Positions 1-10,483 of a stretch of 42,306 nt of DNA are shown piece after piece; positions within the stretch are counted from its first letter, which is position 1; each line of letters opens with the position of its first letter. Source of the stretch: Paracoccus saliphilus (lineage in GTDB: Bacteria; Pseudomonadota; Alphaproteobacteria; Rhodobacterales; Rhodobacteraceae). Position numbers and translations under genes: made by a program. The notes below the pieces were generated by a model. The model ran no database searches and had not been told where the DNA came from. It worked only from the letters and a program-made list of their open reading frames with translations. The stretch spans positions 1 through 42,306 of the forward strand of contig QKYL01000078.1 of NCBI GenBank assembly GCA_003255745.1, given 5' to 3'.

Positions 1-1
1 G

Positions 2-347
2 ATCGGCCCGGTTGCCAGCGCGATGCTGATCACCGAAATGCCCGAGATCGGCACCATCACCGGCGAAGAGGCTGCGGCATTCACGGGACTGGCTCCGGTC
101 GCGCATGACAGCGGAACCCTTCGTGGGAAACGCCATCGCTGGAGGTCGCCAGGCCTTGCGGCACGTGATGTTCCAGGCGGCACTGGTCGCGGCACATCAT
201 AGCCCAAGCCTGAAATCCTTCGCAGATCGCCTCCGCAGGGCCGAAAAACCGCACAAGGTCATCATCACCGCTGTTGCCAGAAAGCTCGTCACCATCGCGA
301 AAGCCTTGTGCAAGAGCCGCCAGAAATGGACCGCCGCGACGGCCTGA
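2..347 (+). pseudogene. IS110-family transposase C-terminal fragment, frameshifted
   Basis: The reading frame open from base 2 encodes IGPVASAMLITEMPEIG, then FTGLAPVAHDSGTLRGKRH, which matches the C-terminal Transposase_20 (IS116/IS110/IS902) region of IS110-type DEDD recombinases. Around bases 143-150 the similarity moves into the next frame, which carries GGRQALRHVMFQAALVAAHH and KPHKVIITAVARKLVTIA to a TGA at 345-347. A single missing base near 'cgccatcgctgg' explains both halves, so the gene is probably inactive, unless this is a sequencing error or programmed frameshift. The N-terminal catalytic domain lies outside the window. The stop codon is only 12 bases from the pyrF stop, so the element's right flank is very short. 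A guide RNA of the kind known in the left end of IS110-group elements could not be in the visible part. Confidence 0.75.
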
Positions 348-359
348 GAGATACGGTTG

Positions 360-1046
360 CTAGACGGTCGCGATCTCGGACAGGATCGCCTGCGCGGCGT
401 CGCGGGGATCGGCGGCCTGCCAGACCGGGCGGCCCACGACGATATGGTCCACGCCCGCCGCGATGGCGCTGGCCGGGGTTTCCACCCGCTTCTGGTCGCC
501 AAGCGCCGCGCCCGCGGGCCGCACGCCCGGTGTCACGATCAGCCGCGATCCGGGCAGCGCGCGGATCGCCTGCGCCTCGCGCGGGGAACAGATGATGCCG
601 TCGGCCCCGGCCTCGAAGGCGCGGGCGGCGCGTTCCACGGTGATCTCGTGCAGGTCACCCGCGCGGATCATGCCTCCGTCCAGGTCGGTCCGCTCCAGCG
701 ATGTCAGGATGGTCACACCCAGGATCTTGAGGTTCGATCCGGCCGCGCCCTCCTTGGCGGCGCGGATCACATGCGGATCGCCATGCACCGTCAGGAAATC
801 CAGGTCGAACTGCGCCAGGCCACGCACGGCGGCCTCGACCGTCGCGCCGATGTCGAACAGCTTCATGTCCAGGAAGATGCGCTTGCCGTGGTCCTGCTTC
901 AGCTCCATCGCCAGGGCCAGGCCGCCGCCGGTCAGCATCCCCAGCCCGATCTTGTAGAAGCCCACGGCGTCGCCCAGCTTTTCCGCCAGATCCAGTCCTG
1001 CAAGCGCGTTCGGCACGTCCAGCGCCACGATCAGCCGATCATCCAT
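360..1046 (-). CDS. pyrF: Orotidine 5'-phosphate decarboxylase
   Basis: Encodes a 228-residue cytosolic TIM-barrel enzyme that decarboxylates OMP to UMP, the last step of de novo pyrimidine synthesis. The N-terminus DRLIVALDVP and the catalytic signature LDMKLFDIGATV (D60, K62, D65) are diagnostic. The C-terminal segment with GVDHIVVGRP is the phosphate-binding end of the barrel. Length fits the bacterial family. An AGGGGA element sits about 8 bases before the ATG. The gene is divergent from clpB and tail to tail with the IS110 remnant, with which it shares almost no spacer. It looks intact, so the insertion did not damage the reading frame. Confidence 0.97.
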   Translation of the reverse strand: MDDRLIVALDVPNALAGLDLAEKLGDAVGFYKIGLGMLTGGGLALAMELKQDHGKRIFLDMKLFDIGATVEAAVRGLAQFDLDFLTVHGDPHVIRAAKEGAAGSNLKILGVTILTSLERTDLDGGMIRAGDLHEITVERAARAFEAGADGIICSPREAQAIRALPGSRLIVTPGVRPAGAALGDQKRVETPASAIAAGVDHIVVGRPVWQAADPRDAAQAILSEIATV

Positions 1047-1100
1047 CCTGCGGTCCCCTGTCCCTGCGAAATCGGGGCCTTATGGCACAAGCGAAAGGCG

Positions 1101-1128
1101 CTTGAAAGCGCCGCGGGAACACCCAAAT
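1101..1128 (+). promoter_or_regulatory. RpoH (sigma-32-type) heat-shock promoter of clpB
   Basis: CTTGAA at 1101-1106, a 14-base spacer, then ACCCAAAT at 1121-1128. This fits the sigma-32 pattern CTTGAA-N13/14-CCCCATNT, and it lies about 80 bases before the clpB start, in the right orientation. clpB is a classic RpoH target. Assignment is from sequence and context only. Confidence 0.65.
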
Positions 1129-1207
1129 CTGAGGTATCAGACCCGGACAGGGGCGTGCCGCAACAGGGCGCCGCCAGCACGGGGGCTTAACCAGAGGAGA
1201 AGTGCCG

Positions 1208-3847
<2,640 letters not shown>

Positions 3848-3850
3848 ACC

Positions 3851-3879
3851 AAAGGCCCCGGAATGATCTGGGGCCTTTT
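3851..3879 (+). terminator. Rho-independent terminator of clpB
   Basis: A perfect 9-base-pair stem, AAAGGCCCC (3851-3859) with GGGGCCTTT (3870-3878), has a 10-base loop and a short T run. It starts four bases after the clpB stop codon. Confidence 0.85.
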
Positions 3880-4228
3880 CCATCCGGCGGAACGCTCCCT
3901 GTCGCCGCTCCCCGATCCTGCCTCGGACCGGCGGAGCCTGCTTGCCAATGACGATGCGCGCCTGAGCAGCCAACCGGGCCTTCTGGAGTCCCGGAACAGC
4001 CGGTACAGGAGTAGCCCTTCCTTCCGACAGGCCATGGGGATGTTCTGCAGTGACCGCGCCCCGTGGAACCTGCCTGGGTGCGGCGGCCTGCAGGCCCTAT
4101 GTCCCGTTCGGGCGCTCCGCCACAACACGCCTTAGGGCCTGCCGGCTGGCCACGCTGCGCCGCCGCGTCACGCCTTGCCCCCTGACGGGGGGCGCGGCAT
4201 CGTGGCGCAAATCCAAGGGAGGACCTCC
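3880..4228. other. Intergenic stretch without a recognisable gene; inverted repeats
   Basis: About 350 bases between clpB and the nitronate monooxygenase gene hold no convincing coding frame: the open frames here are Arg/Ser/Pro-rich and resemble nothing I know. Two structured spots stand out. One is a perfect 10-base inverted repeat, GCAGGCCCTA (4090-4099) and TAGGGCCTGC (4133-4142), enclosing a smaller CCCG-tt-CGGG hairpin. The other is a GC-rich hairpin of GCCCCC (4177-4182) with GGGGGC (4188-4193), close to the next gene's ribosome-binding site. They could be part of a 5' leader, a small RNA or relic DNA. Confidence 0.5.
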
Positions 4229-5197
4229 ATGCTGCCGCCGATCCTGCAGAACCTGCGCATCCCCGTTGTCGCCTCGCCCATGTTCATCGTCTCGGGCCCC
4301 GACCTGGTCATCGCGCAATGCAAGGCTGGTATCGTCGGCAGCTTCCCGGCTTTGAACGCGCGCGAAAAGGACGGCGAGGCCCCGCTGTTGGAGGTTTGGC
4401 TGACCCGCATCACCGAGGAACTGGACCGCCACAACCAGGCAAACCCCGACCGCCCCGCCGCACCCTTTGCCGTCAACCAGATCGTCCACCGCAGCAATGC
4501 CCGGCTGGAGCGCGACATCGAGATCTGCCACCGCCACAAGGTGCCGATCTGGATCACCTCGCTTGGGGCGCGGGTCGAGGTGAACCAAGCCGCCCATGAT
4601 TGCGGCGGCATCGCGCTGCATGACGTGATCAACAACACCTTCGCGAAGAAAGCCATCCAGAAGGGCGCCGACGGGCTGATCGCGGTGGCCGCGGGTGCGG
4701 GCGGCCATGCCGGGCCGCAATCGCCCTTTGCCCTGATCCAGGAGATCCGCGAGTGGTTCGACGGGCCGCTGCTGCTGTCGGGCGCCATCGCCACGGGGCG
4801 TGCGGTGCTGGCCGCGCAGGTGATGGGCGCCGATCTGGCCTATATCGGCAGCCCCTTCATCGCGACGGAGGAGGCGAATGCCGACGAAGCCTACAAGCGG
4901 ATGATCGTCGAGGCGGGGGCAATGGACATCGTCACCTCGTCGCTGTTCACGGGCGTGTCGGGAAACTATCTGGCGCCCTCGATCCGCAAGGCGGGACTGG
5001 ACCCGGACAACCTGGCCGGGGCGGATGCCTCCTCGATGAACTTCGGCCAAGGCTCGTCCAAGCCCAAGGCCTGGAGCACCATCTGGGGCGCAGGCCAAGG
5101 CATCGGCGCGGTCAAGGCGGTGGAACCGGCGGCGGCGCGCATCGACCGTCTGGCGGCGGAATATGCCGCGGCCAAGGCGGCGGTTGCGGCCATGTGA
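4229..5197 (+). CDS. Nitronate monooxygenase (2-nitropropane dioxygenase family)
   Basis: A 322-residue FMN-dependent TIM-barrel enzyme that oxidises alkyl nitronates (for example propionate 3-nitronate) to aldehydes or keto acids and nitrite. The start [16 protein letters not shown] is the FMN-binding strand-turn typical of the family. [12 protein letters not shown] contains the catalytic histidine (H160), and [21 protein letters not shown] is the phosphate-binding barrel segment. GGGAGG at 4218-4223 sets the ATG at 4229; a GTG further upstream in the same frame lacks such a site. It stands alone on the + strand, 67 bases before msrB. Some family members act as enoyl reductases, so the substrate is not certain. 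Confidence 0.9.
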   Translation: MLPPILQNLRIPVVASPMFIVSGPDLVIAQCKAGIVGSFPALNAREKDGEAPLLEVWLTRITEELDRHNQANPDRPAAPFAVNQIVHRSNARLERDIEICHRHKVPIWITSLGARVEVNQAAHDCGGIALHDVINNTFAKKAIQKGADGLIAVAAGAGGHAGPQSPFALIQEIREWFDGPLLLSGAIATGRAVLAAQVMGADLAYIGSPFIATEEANADEAYKRMIVEAGAMDIVTSSLFTGVSGNYLAPSIRKAGLDPDNLAGADASSMNFGQGSSKPKAWSTIWGAGQGIGAVKAVEPAAARIDRLAAEYAAAKAAVAAM

Positions 5198-5264
5198 CCT
5201 TTGCGAAACGGCGGTGGCGTTCCCATATAGAGGATCGAACGCCACCCCTTCCCAGGAGGACAGA

Positions 5265-5714
5265 TTGGCCTATCAGAAGACCCCCGACGCCGTCGCGCGG
5301 CTGACGCCCGAGCAATATCGCGTCACGCAGGAAAGCGGCACCGAGCGCGCCTTTACCGGCGAATACGACCACCATTTCGAAGCTGGCATCTATGTAGATG
5401 TGGTATCGGGCGAACCGTTGTTCGTCAGCAGCACCAAGTACAATTCCGGCTGCGGCTGGCCCGCCTTCACCAAGCCGGTCGAAGGCAACGTGACCGAGCA
5501 TCGCGATGTCAGCCACGGCATGGTCCGGGTCGAGGTGCGGTCCAAGCATGGCGATAGCCACCTGGGCCATGTCTTCCCCGACGGCCCCCGCGATCAGGGC
5601 GGGTTGCGCTATTGCATCAACTCGGCCGCGTTGCGCTTTGTGCCCAGGGACCGGATGGAAGCCGAGGGCTATGGCGACTATCTGGCGCAGGTCGAGGAGG
5701 TCCCCCATGACTGA
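5265..5714 (+). CDS. msrB: Peptide-methionine (R)-S-oxide reductase MsrB
   Basis: A 149-residue cytosolic enzyme that reduces the R epimer of methionine sulfoxide using a catalytic cysteine recycled by thioredoxin. Recognised by [23 protein letters not shown] and the active-site block [11 protein letters not shown] (C117). The two CxxC zinc-binding pairs of many MsrBs (for example E. coli CLVC and CGNC) are absent: the equivalent positions read VDVV and SKHG, so this is a zinc-free form. The start is assigned to TTG at 5265, five bases after AGGAGG (5254-5259); residues upstream of it in the frame do not resemble MsrB. The stop overlaps the msrA start by 8 bases, so the two are translationally coupled. 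Confidence 0.95.
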   Translation: MAYQKTPDAVARLTPEQYRVTQESGTERAFTGEYDHHFEAGIYVDVVSGEPLFVSSTKYNSGCGWPAFTKPVEGNVTEHRDVSHGMVRVEVRSKHGDSHLGHVFPDGPRDQGGLRYCINSAALRFVPRDRMEAEGYGDYLAQVEEVPHD

Positions 5715-6213
5715 ACGCGCAGTTCTGGCCGGGGGCTGTTTCTGGGGGATGCAGGATCTGATCCGACGCCTGCCCGGAGTGATCTCGACGCGGGTCGGCT
5801 ATACCGGCGGCGACGTCCCGAACGCCACCTATCGCAATCACGGCACCCATGCCGAGGCGATCGAGATCGTCTTCGACCCTGAGATGATCACGTATCGCCG
5901 GTTGCTGGAGTTCTTTTTTCAGATCCATGACCCCACCACGCCCAACCGGCAGGGCAATGATATTGGACCGGGCTATCGCTCGGCCATCTACTTTGTTGAC
6001 GAGGCGCAACAGCAGGTGGCGCTGGACACCATTGCGGATGTGGACGCCTCGGGGATCTGGCCTGGCCGCGTCGTCACCGAGGTCGAGCCGGTGGGCGAGT
6101 TCTGGCAGGCGGAGCCGGAACACCAGGATTACCTGGAGCGTGTTCCGAACGGCTATACCTGCCACTTTCCGCGTCCCGGATGGGTCCTGCCCAAGCGCAG
6201 TGCCGCTGAATAA
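5707..6213 (+). CDS. msrA: Peptide-methionine (S)-S-oxide reductase MsrA
   Basis: A 168-residue cytosolic enzyme that reduces the S epimer of methionine sulfoxide and complements MsrB, so the pair repairs both stereoisomers. The catalytic motif GGCFWG (C11) is near the N-terminus, followed by [23 protein letters not shown] and [11 protein letters not shown], which are hallmark MsrA blocks. GAGGAGG (5694-5700) lies 6 bases before the ATG, inside the msrB end. Length is normal for the short bacterial form. The gene converges with the RND operon and is followed by a strong hairpin. Confidence 0.97.
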   Translation: MTERAVLAGGCFWGMQDLIRRLPGVISTRVGYTGGDVPNATYRNHGTHAEAIEIVFDPEMITYRRLLEFFFQIHDPTTPNRQGNDIGPGYRSAIYFVDEAQQQVALDTIADVDASGIWPGRVVTEVEPVGEFWQAEPEHQDYLERVPNGYTCHFPRPGWVLPKRSAAE

Positions 6214-6222
6214 CGACTGGAT

Positions 6223-6247
6223 GCGCCCTTGGCCAGGCCAAGGGCGC
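6223..6247. terminator. Bidirectional terminator-like hairpin between msrA and the RND operon
   Basis: GCGCCCTTGGCC (6223-6234) and GGCCAAGGGCGC (6236-6247) are perfect reverse complements around one base, giving about a 10-bp stem in practice. There is no long T run, so it may be a stability hairpin or a Rho-aided terminator. It sits between convergent genes. Confidence 0.6.
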
Positions 6248-6271
6248 GTCTTGCGTCCCGCGGCGACAACC

Positions 6272-6321
6272 GGGGGCGCTTCGCCCCCCGGACCCCCCGA
6301 GGGTGTTTGCGCAACGGAGAC
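6272..6321 (+). repeat. Extragenic hairpin repeat, copy 1
   Basis: A hairpin GGGGGCG-ctt-CGCCCCC (6272-6288) is followed by CGGACCCCCCGAGGGTGTTT and a GCGCAACGGAGAC tail. A second, inverted relative lies at 31074-31120 with the same order of G-stem, C-stem, GACCCC, (A/G)AG-G-T(A/G)T and a purine-rich tail. I recall repeats of this form as frequent at 3' ends in Rhodobacteraceae genomes. A transcript terminator or RNA-stability role is inferred. Confidence 0.5.
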
Positions 6322-6329
6322 CTCTAGGG

Positions 6330-9300
6330 TCAGGCAGAGGCCGGCGGCCGGACTCGGAAGACAGCACAGTAAAGTGCGGGAACGAAAACCAGCGTGACCA
6401 GCGTGCCTGCGATGATGCCCCCCATCATCGCATAGGCCATCGGTCCCCAGAACACCTGCCGCGAGATCGGGATCAGTGCCAGCGAAGCGGCCGCCGCTGT
6501 CAGCAGAATTGGGCGGGCACGGCTGTCCGAGGCTTCGAACACCGCCTGCCACTGGCTGCGACCCTTGTGCAGAAGCTCTCGGATTTCGTGGACGAGGATG
6601 ACCGAGTTGCGGATCAGGATTCCGATCAGCGCCAGAATCCCCAGGATCGCCACAAAGCCCATTGGCACGCCGAAAGGCACCAGCACCGCCACCACCCCGA
6701 TCAGGCCCAAGGGGGCGGCGGCGAAAACAATCAGCGACAAGCGGAAGCTTTGCATCTGCGCCATCACCAGCAGGGCCATGATCAGCAGCATGACAGGCAC
6801 CACCGCGGCGATGGGCGCCTGGCTGTCGGCCGAGCTTTCAACGGTTCCACCGACCTCGACCCGGACCAGCGGCGGCAGGCTGGCTTGGAATTCGGCAATC
6901 TGCGGCGCAAGTGCGTCAACCAGCGTCGCCGGCTGATCAGCGGTGGCGATGGCGGCCTTGACCGTGACGGTGGGCAGGCCGTTCCTTTGCATGATCAGCG
7001 GCTGTTCCGTTCCGTAATCCAGCGACACCAGTGCCGAAAGGGGCACGGCGCGTCCGTCAGCCAGGTTCAGCTGAAGATTGCGGATCGTGTCCAGCGACTG
7101 CCGATCGGTGGCCTGTCCGCGTGCAACCACGTCAACCAGGAAGATGTCGTCGCGAAGTTGCGTGACATCCACGCCGCTGAACAGCGACGCCAGTACATTT
7201 GCAATGTCGGCGCTGGTGACGCCCAGCTGGCGCGCCTGGTCCTGGTCGACAATCAGGCGGACCATGCGCGCGGGTTCGTTCCAGTCCAGCACGATATCGC
7301 GCAGGCGCGGCTCGGTGGCCATGACCGTGGCCAGCCCCCGCGCGGCATCACGTGCCGAATCGGCGTCTGGCGCGCTGACCCGGTACTGGACCGGCTTGCC
7401 GACCGGCGGTCCAATTTCAAGGTTCTTTACATAGATGTCGACGCCGGGGAATTCCTCGGCCGCCAGCCGGTTCAGCTGCGCCTTGACCCGGTCCCGCGCA
7501 GCCAGGTCCGGGGTCTGGATCACGATCTGGCCCATGTGCGGGCCCGCCGTCGGCACGTCCATTGACAGCACAAAGCGCGGCGCGCCGCGGCCCACATAGG
7601 AGGTCCAGAACAGCACGTCGTCATTTCCCGCCAGCAACGCCTCCAGCCGGTCCATGTCCGCGCGGGTGCGCGTGATCGAGGCGTTCTGGCGTTCGGTGAT
7701 GTCGACCAGAACCTCGGTCCGGTCAGAGGTCGGAAAGAACTGCTGTTCCACGAACCGCATCCCCCAGACCGAGATGGCGAAGATCGCCAGCGTTACCGCG
7801 ATGGTCAGCCACTTGAAGCGCATGGCCACCCGCAGCAGCTTGTGGAAGCTGCGCCGCAGCCGCCCCGGCCCTGCCGCGTTGTGCTTCATCTTGGCAGGCA
7901 GGAAGGTCACGCCCAGAAGCGGCGCAAAGAGCACGGCGACGATCCACGAGATCACCAGCGACACCGCGATCACCACGAACAGCGAAAAGGTGAATTCCCC
8001 CGCGGCCGAACTGTTCAACCCGATGGGGATGAAGCCCGCCACCGTCACCAGCGTGCCGGTCAGCATCGGGAAGGCGATCGAGGTCCAGGCATAGCTAGCC
8101 GCATCGGTCAGGCTTTCCCCGATCTCGAGGCGAGAGATCATCGTCTCGATCGCGATCATCGCGTCATCGACCAGAAGCCCCAATGCGATGATCAGCGCGC
8201 CGAGCGAGATGCGCTGCAAGGTGATGCCATAGAGGTCCAGGATCACGAAGGTGATCGCCAGGCACAACGGGATGGTCAGCGTTACGACCAGACCCGCGCG
8301 CAGCCCCAAGCTGATAAAGCTGACGACCAGCACGATGGCCACGGCTTCGGCCAGGGCAGTGACGAAATGACCCACCGCCTCCTCGACCACATGGGGCTGG
8401 TCAGCGAACTTGGCCATTTCGATGCCGATGGGAAGGTCCGCCTCGACCTGCGACATCAGTGCCTCCAACTCCTCGCCGAACTCCAGGATGTTGCCACCCT
8501 GGCGCATGCCGACCTGCAGGCCGATGGCAGGCTTGCCGTTGAAGCGGAACAGCGAACTGGGCGGGTCCTTGTAGCCGCGCGTCACGGTGGCCACGTCGCC
8601 CAGGTTGAAGAACCGTTCGCCCACCCGCAGGTTGACCGCTTCGATGGCGTCCGCGTCGTCGAACTGCCCCCCGACCCGAACCAGCACGCGTTCGGGTCCC
8701 GCCTCGATCACGCCCGAAGGCGCAATGGCGTTCTGCTGGGCCAGCGTTCCCACCACCTGCGCCTGGCTCAGGCCAAGCGCCGCCAGGCGCGCAGCCGAAA
8801 ATTCCAGAAATATCTCCTCCTCCTGCGCACCCAGCAGCTCGGTCTTGCCCGCGGCATCCAGCCCCGCAACCTGCTCCCGGATCGCCTCGACCCGGTCGCG
8901 CAACTCGCGCGGGGTGAAGCCATCGGCGGTGAAGGCATAGATGTTGCCGTACACGTCGCCGAAATTGTCGTTGAATTGGAAGCCCGCAAATTCCTGCGGG
9001 AATTCGGGGCGGATGTCGCTCATCATTTGGCGAACCCGCTTCCATATTTCGGGAACCGCAGGGCCACGCGTGGTGGGTTCCAGTTCCACATAAACGACCG
9101 CCTGGCCAGGCATGGTGACCGACTTGGTAAAGTCCAGCTCGTCCAGCTCCTCCAGCTTCGTCTCGATGCGGTTCGTGACCTGAGCCAGCGTCTCGTCGAT
9201 GGTGGCACCGGGCAGGGCCGCGCCGATGATCATCGTCTTGATGGTGAAGTCCGGGTCCTCTTCCCGGCCCAGGTTCTGATAGCTGATCGTGCCGGCGATC

Positions 9301-9374
9301 ATCGAGATGATCAGCAGGAACCACACGAAGCTGCGGTGACGCAGCGCCCAGTCCGACAGGTTGAAGCGCTTCAA
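6330..9374 (-). CDS. RND-family inner-membrane efflux pump (TriC/AcrB-like)
   Basis: A 1014-residue proton-driven transporter of the HAE-RND type that exports drugs or other amphiphiles through a tripartite envelope complex. The N-terminal transmembrane segment (residues about 12-32, WFLLIISMIAGTISY) precedes the first large periplasmic domain with EEDPDFTIKTM. Helices 2-6 follow, and TM4 carries GLLVDDAMIAIE, whose D403-D404 are the proton-relay aspartates. A second periplasmic domain and a second helix bundle complete the duplicated fold. The start overlaps the upstream adaptor stop by 4 bases. It is the last gene of a three-gene operon; no outer-membrane TolC-like factor is nearby. Substrates cannot be read from the sequence. 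Confidence 0.95.
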   Translation of the reverse strand: MKRFNLSDWALRHRSFVWFLLIISMIAGTISYQNLGREEDPDFTIKTMIIGAALPGATIDETLAQVTNRIETKLEELDELDFTKSVTMPGQAVVYVELEPTTRGPAVPEIWKRVRQMMSDIRPEFPQEFAGFQFNDNFGDVYGNIYAFTADGFTPRELRDRVEAIREQVAGLDAAGKTELLGAQEEEIFLEFSAARLAALGLSQAQVVGTLAQQNAIAPSGVIEAGPERVLVRVGGQFDDADAIEAVNLRVGERFFNLGDVATVTRGYKDPPSSLFRFNGKPAIGLQVGMRQGGNILEFGEELEALMSQVEADLPIGIEMAKFADQPHVVEEAVGHFVTALAEAVAIVLVVSFISLGLRAGLVVTLTIPLCLAITFVILDLYGITLQRISLGALIIALGLLVDDAMIAIETMISRLEIGESLTDAASYAWTSIAFPMLTGTLVTVAGFIPIGLNSSAAGEFTFSLFVVIAVSLVISWIVAVLFAPLLGVTFLPAKMKHNAAGPGRLRRSFHKLLRVAMRFKWLTIAVTLAIFAISVWGMRFVEQQFFPTSDRTEVLVDITERQNASITRTRADMDRLEALLAGNDDVLFWTSYVGRGAPRFVLSMDVPTAGPHMGQIVIQTPDLAARDRVKAQLNRLAAEEFPGVDIYVKNLEIGPPVGKPVQYRVSAPDADSARDAARGLATVMATEPRLRDIVLDWNEPARMVRLIVDQDQARQLGVTSADIANVLASLFSGVDVTQLRDDIFLVDVVARGQATDRQSLDTIRNLQLNLADGRAVPLSALVSLDYGTEQPLIMQRNGLPTVTVKAAIATADQPATLVDALAPQIAEFQASLPPLVRVEVGGTVESSADSQAPIAAVVPVMLLIMALLVMAQMQSFRLSLIVFAAAPLGLIGVVAVLVPFGVPMGFVAILGILALIGILIRNSVILVHEIRELLHKGRSQWQAVFEASDSRARPILLTAAAASLALIPISRQVFWGPMAYAMMGGIIAGTLVTLVFVPALYCAVFRVRPPASA

Positions 9375-10483
9375 GGTTCCAACCTCCGGCCGACGGGCTG
9401 GCCCTCGGCCAGGGAATGAACTCCGCGGATGACAACCTCGTCGCCCGCCTCCAGCCCCGCGGTGATCGCGACCCGGCCCCGGAAGGGGGCCGCGGCCGTG
9501 ACGGACACGCGCTCGACCTGGGCGGTGTCGCCCTGCCGTCGTACGCGCCAGACCGTGCTGCCCCCGTCGTCGGTCATCAGCGCCTCGACCGGCAGCGACA
9601 GGGACGGCGCCTCGGCCGTGCCGAACCGGGCCCGCACCAGCGCGCCAAGCCGGAAGGGCGCTTCGGGCGGCAGGGTCAGATACAGCCGCCGCGTCCGGGT
9701 CGCGCTGTCCGCGATGGGGTCGATGCGATCCAGGACCGAGGTGACCTCGGTGGCGGAATCGTCGCGGTGCCAGACGCTGAAGGCGGCTCCGGGCTCCATT
9801 CCGATCAGGGCCTGCTCGGGAAGGTCTATCACCACCTCGCGGGCATCCTCGGCCGACAGCTGCAGCACCGGTTCGCCGGCGCCCACCACCGCGCCCGGGG
9901 CCTCGAAAACGGCGCTGATCACGCCGTCAAAGGGGGCGATCATGCGGGCGAAACCTTCGGCATCCTCGGCCTGCAGCAACTGCGACCGCGCCTGTTCAAC
10001 CGCGGCATCGGCCGAAATCGCGGCCTGCTGCGCCTGCTCCAGCTGCGCACTGGATGCCACGTTGCGTTCCGCCAGGGCCTCGGTCCGGTCCAACGTGGCG
10101 CGGGCGGTGCGCTGCTGCACCTCGGCAGTTTCAAGCGCGGCGCGGGCGGCGCGGGTGGTGGCCGCCAAGTCATCGGTCGACAGCTGCGCCAGCACCTGGC
10201 CCTTTCTGACCTGGTCGCCCAGGTGGACCGGGCGCGTGATCATCCGCCCAAGCGCCTGAAACCCCAGCTCCACCTGCGTCCGCGACGTAACAAGACCAGG
10301 AATCCAGCGCGCGGCGGCGTCCCGATCCTCGACGATGACGCTGACGACAGGGCGGGGTGGGCCCTGTGTTTCCTGGGCATGAAGGCCAAATTTCAACCAT
10401 TCTGGCAAGGTCAGCGCCACGGCCGGGGCGGCTGCCAGCATCAGCGGGGCCAACAGGGCGATCAGGATAACAATGACCTTCAT
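9371..10483 (-). CDS. RND periplasmic adaptor subunit (second membrane fusion protein)
   Basis: A 370-residue HlyD/AcrA-family adaptor that bridges the pump and the outer-membrane channel. A Sec signal lies at residues 1-23 (VIVILIALLAPLMLAAAPAVA). Next come the first half-lipoyl segment (VHLGDQVRKGQVLAQLSTDDL), an alanine/glutamine-rich alpha-helical hairpin (about 105-170), the second half-lipoyl segment (MIAPFDGVISAVF) and beta-barrel and membrane-proximal domains. No lipobox cysteine is evident, so it is probably held by protein contacts. Four-base overlaps with both neighbours show tight coupling. It is clearly different in sequence from the first adaptor, so this is not a recent duplication. 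Confidence 0.92.
   Translation of the reverse strand: MKVIVILIALLAPLMLAAAPAVALTLPEWLKFGLHAQETQGPPRPVVSVIVEDRDAAARWIPGLVTSRTQVELGFQALGRMITRPVHLGDQVRKGQVLAQLSTDDLAATTRAARAALETAEVQQRTARATLDRTEALAERNVASSAQLEQAQQAAISADAAVEQARSQLLQAEDAEGFARMIAPFDGVISAVFEAPGAVVGAGEPVLQLSAEDAREVVIDLPEQALIGMEPGAAFSVWHRDDSATEVTSVLDRIDPIADSATRTRRLYLTLPPEAPFRLGALVRARFGTAEAPSLSLPVEALMTDDGGSTVWRVRRQGDTAQVERVSVTAAAPFRGRVAITAGLEAGDEVVIRGVHSLAEGQPVGRRLEP

Noticed and set aside
4017..4025. GGAAGGAAG on the minus strand, like the SRP RNA apical loop
   Set aside because: The flanking bases do not form the conserved domain IV helix of 4.5S RNA.
4101..4122. GTTCGGGCGCTCCGCCA, like a tRNA 3' end
   Set aside because: No acceptor stem, anticodon arm or D arm can be folded upstream.
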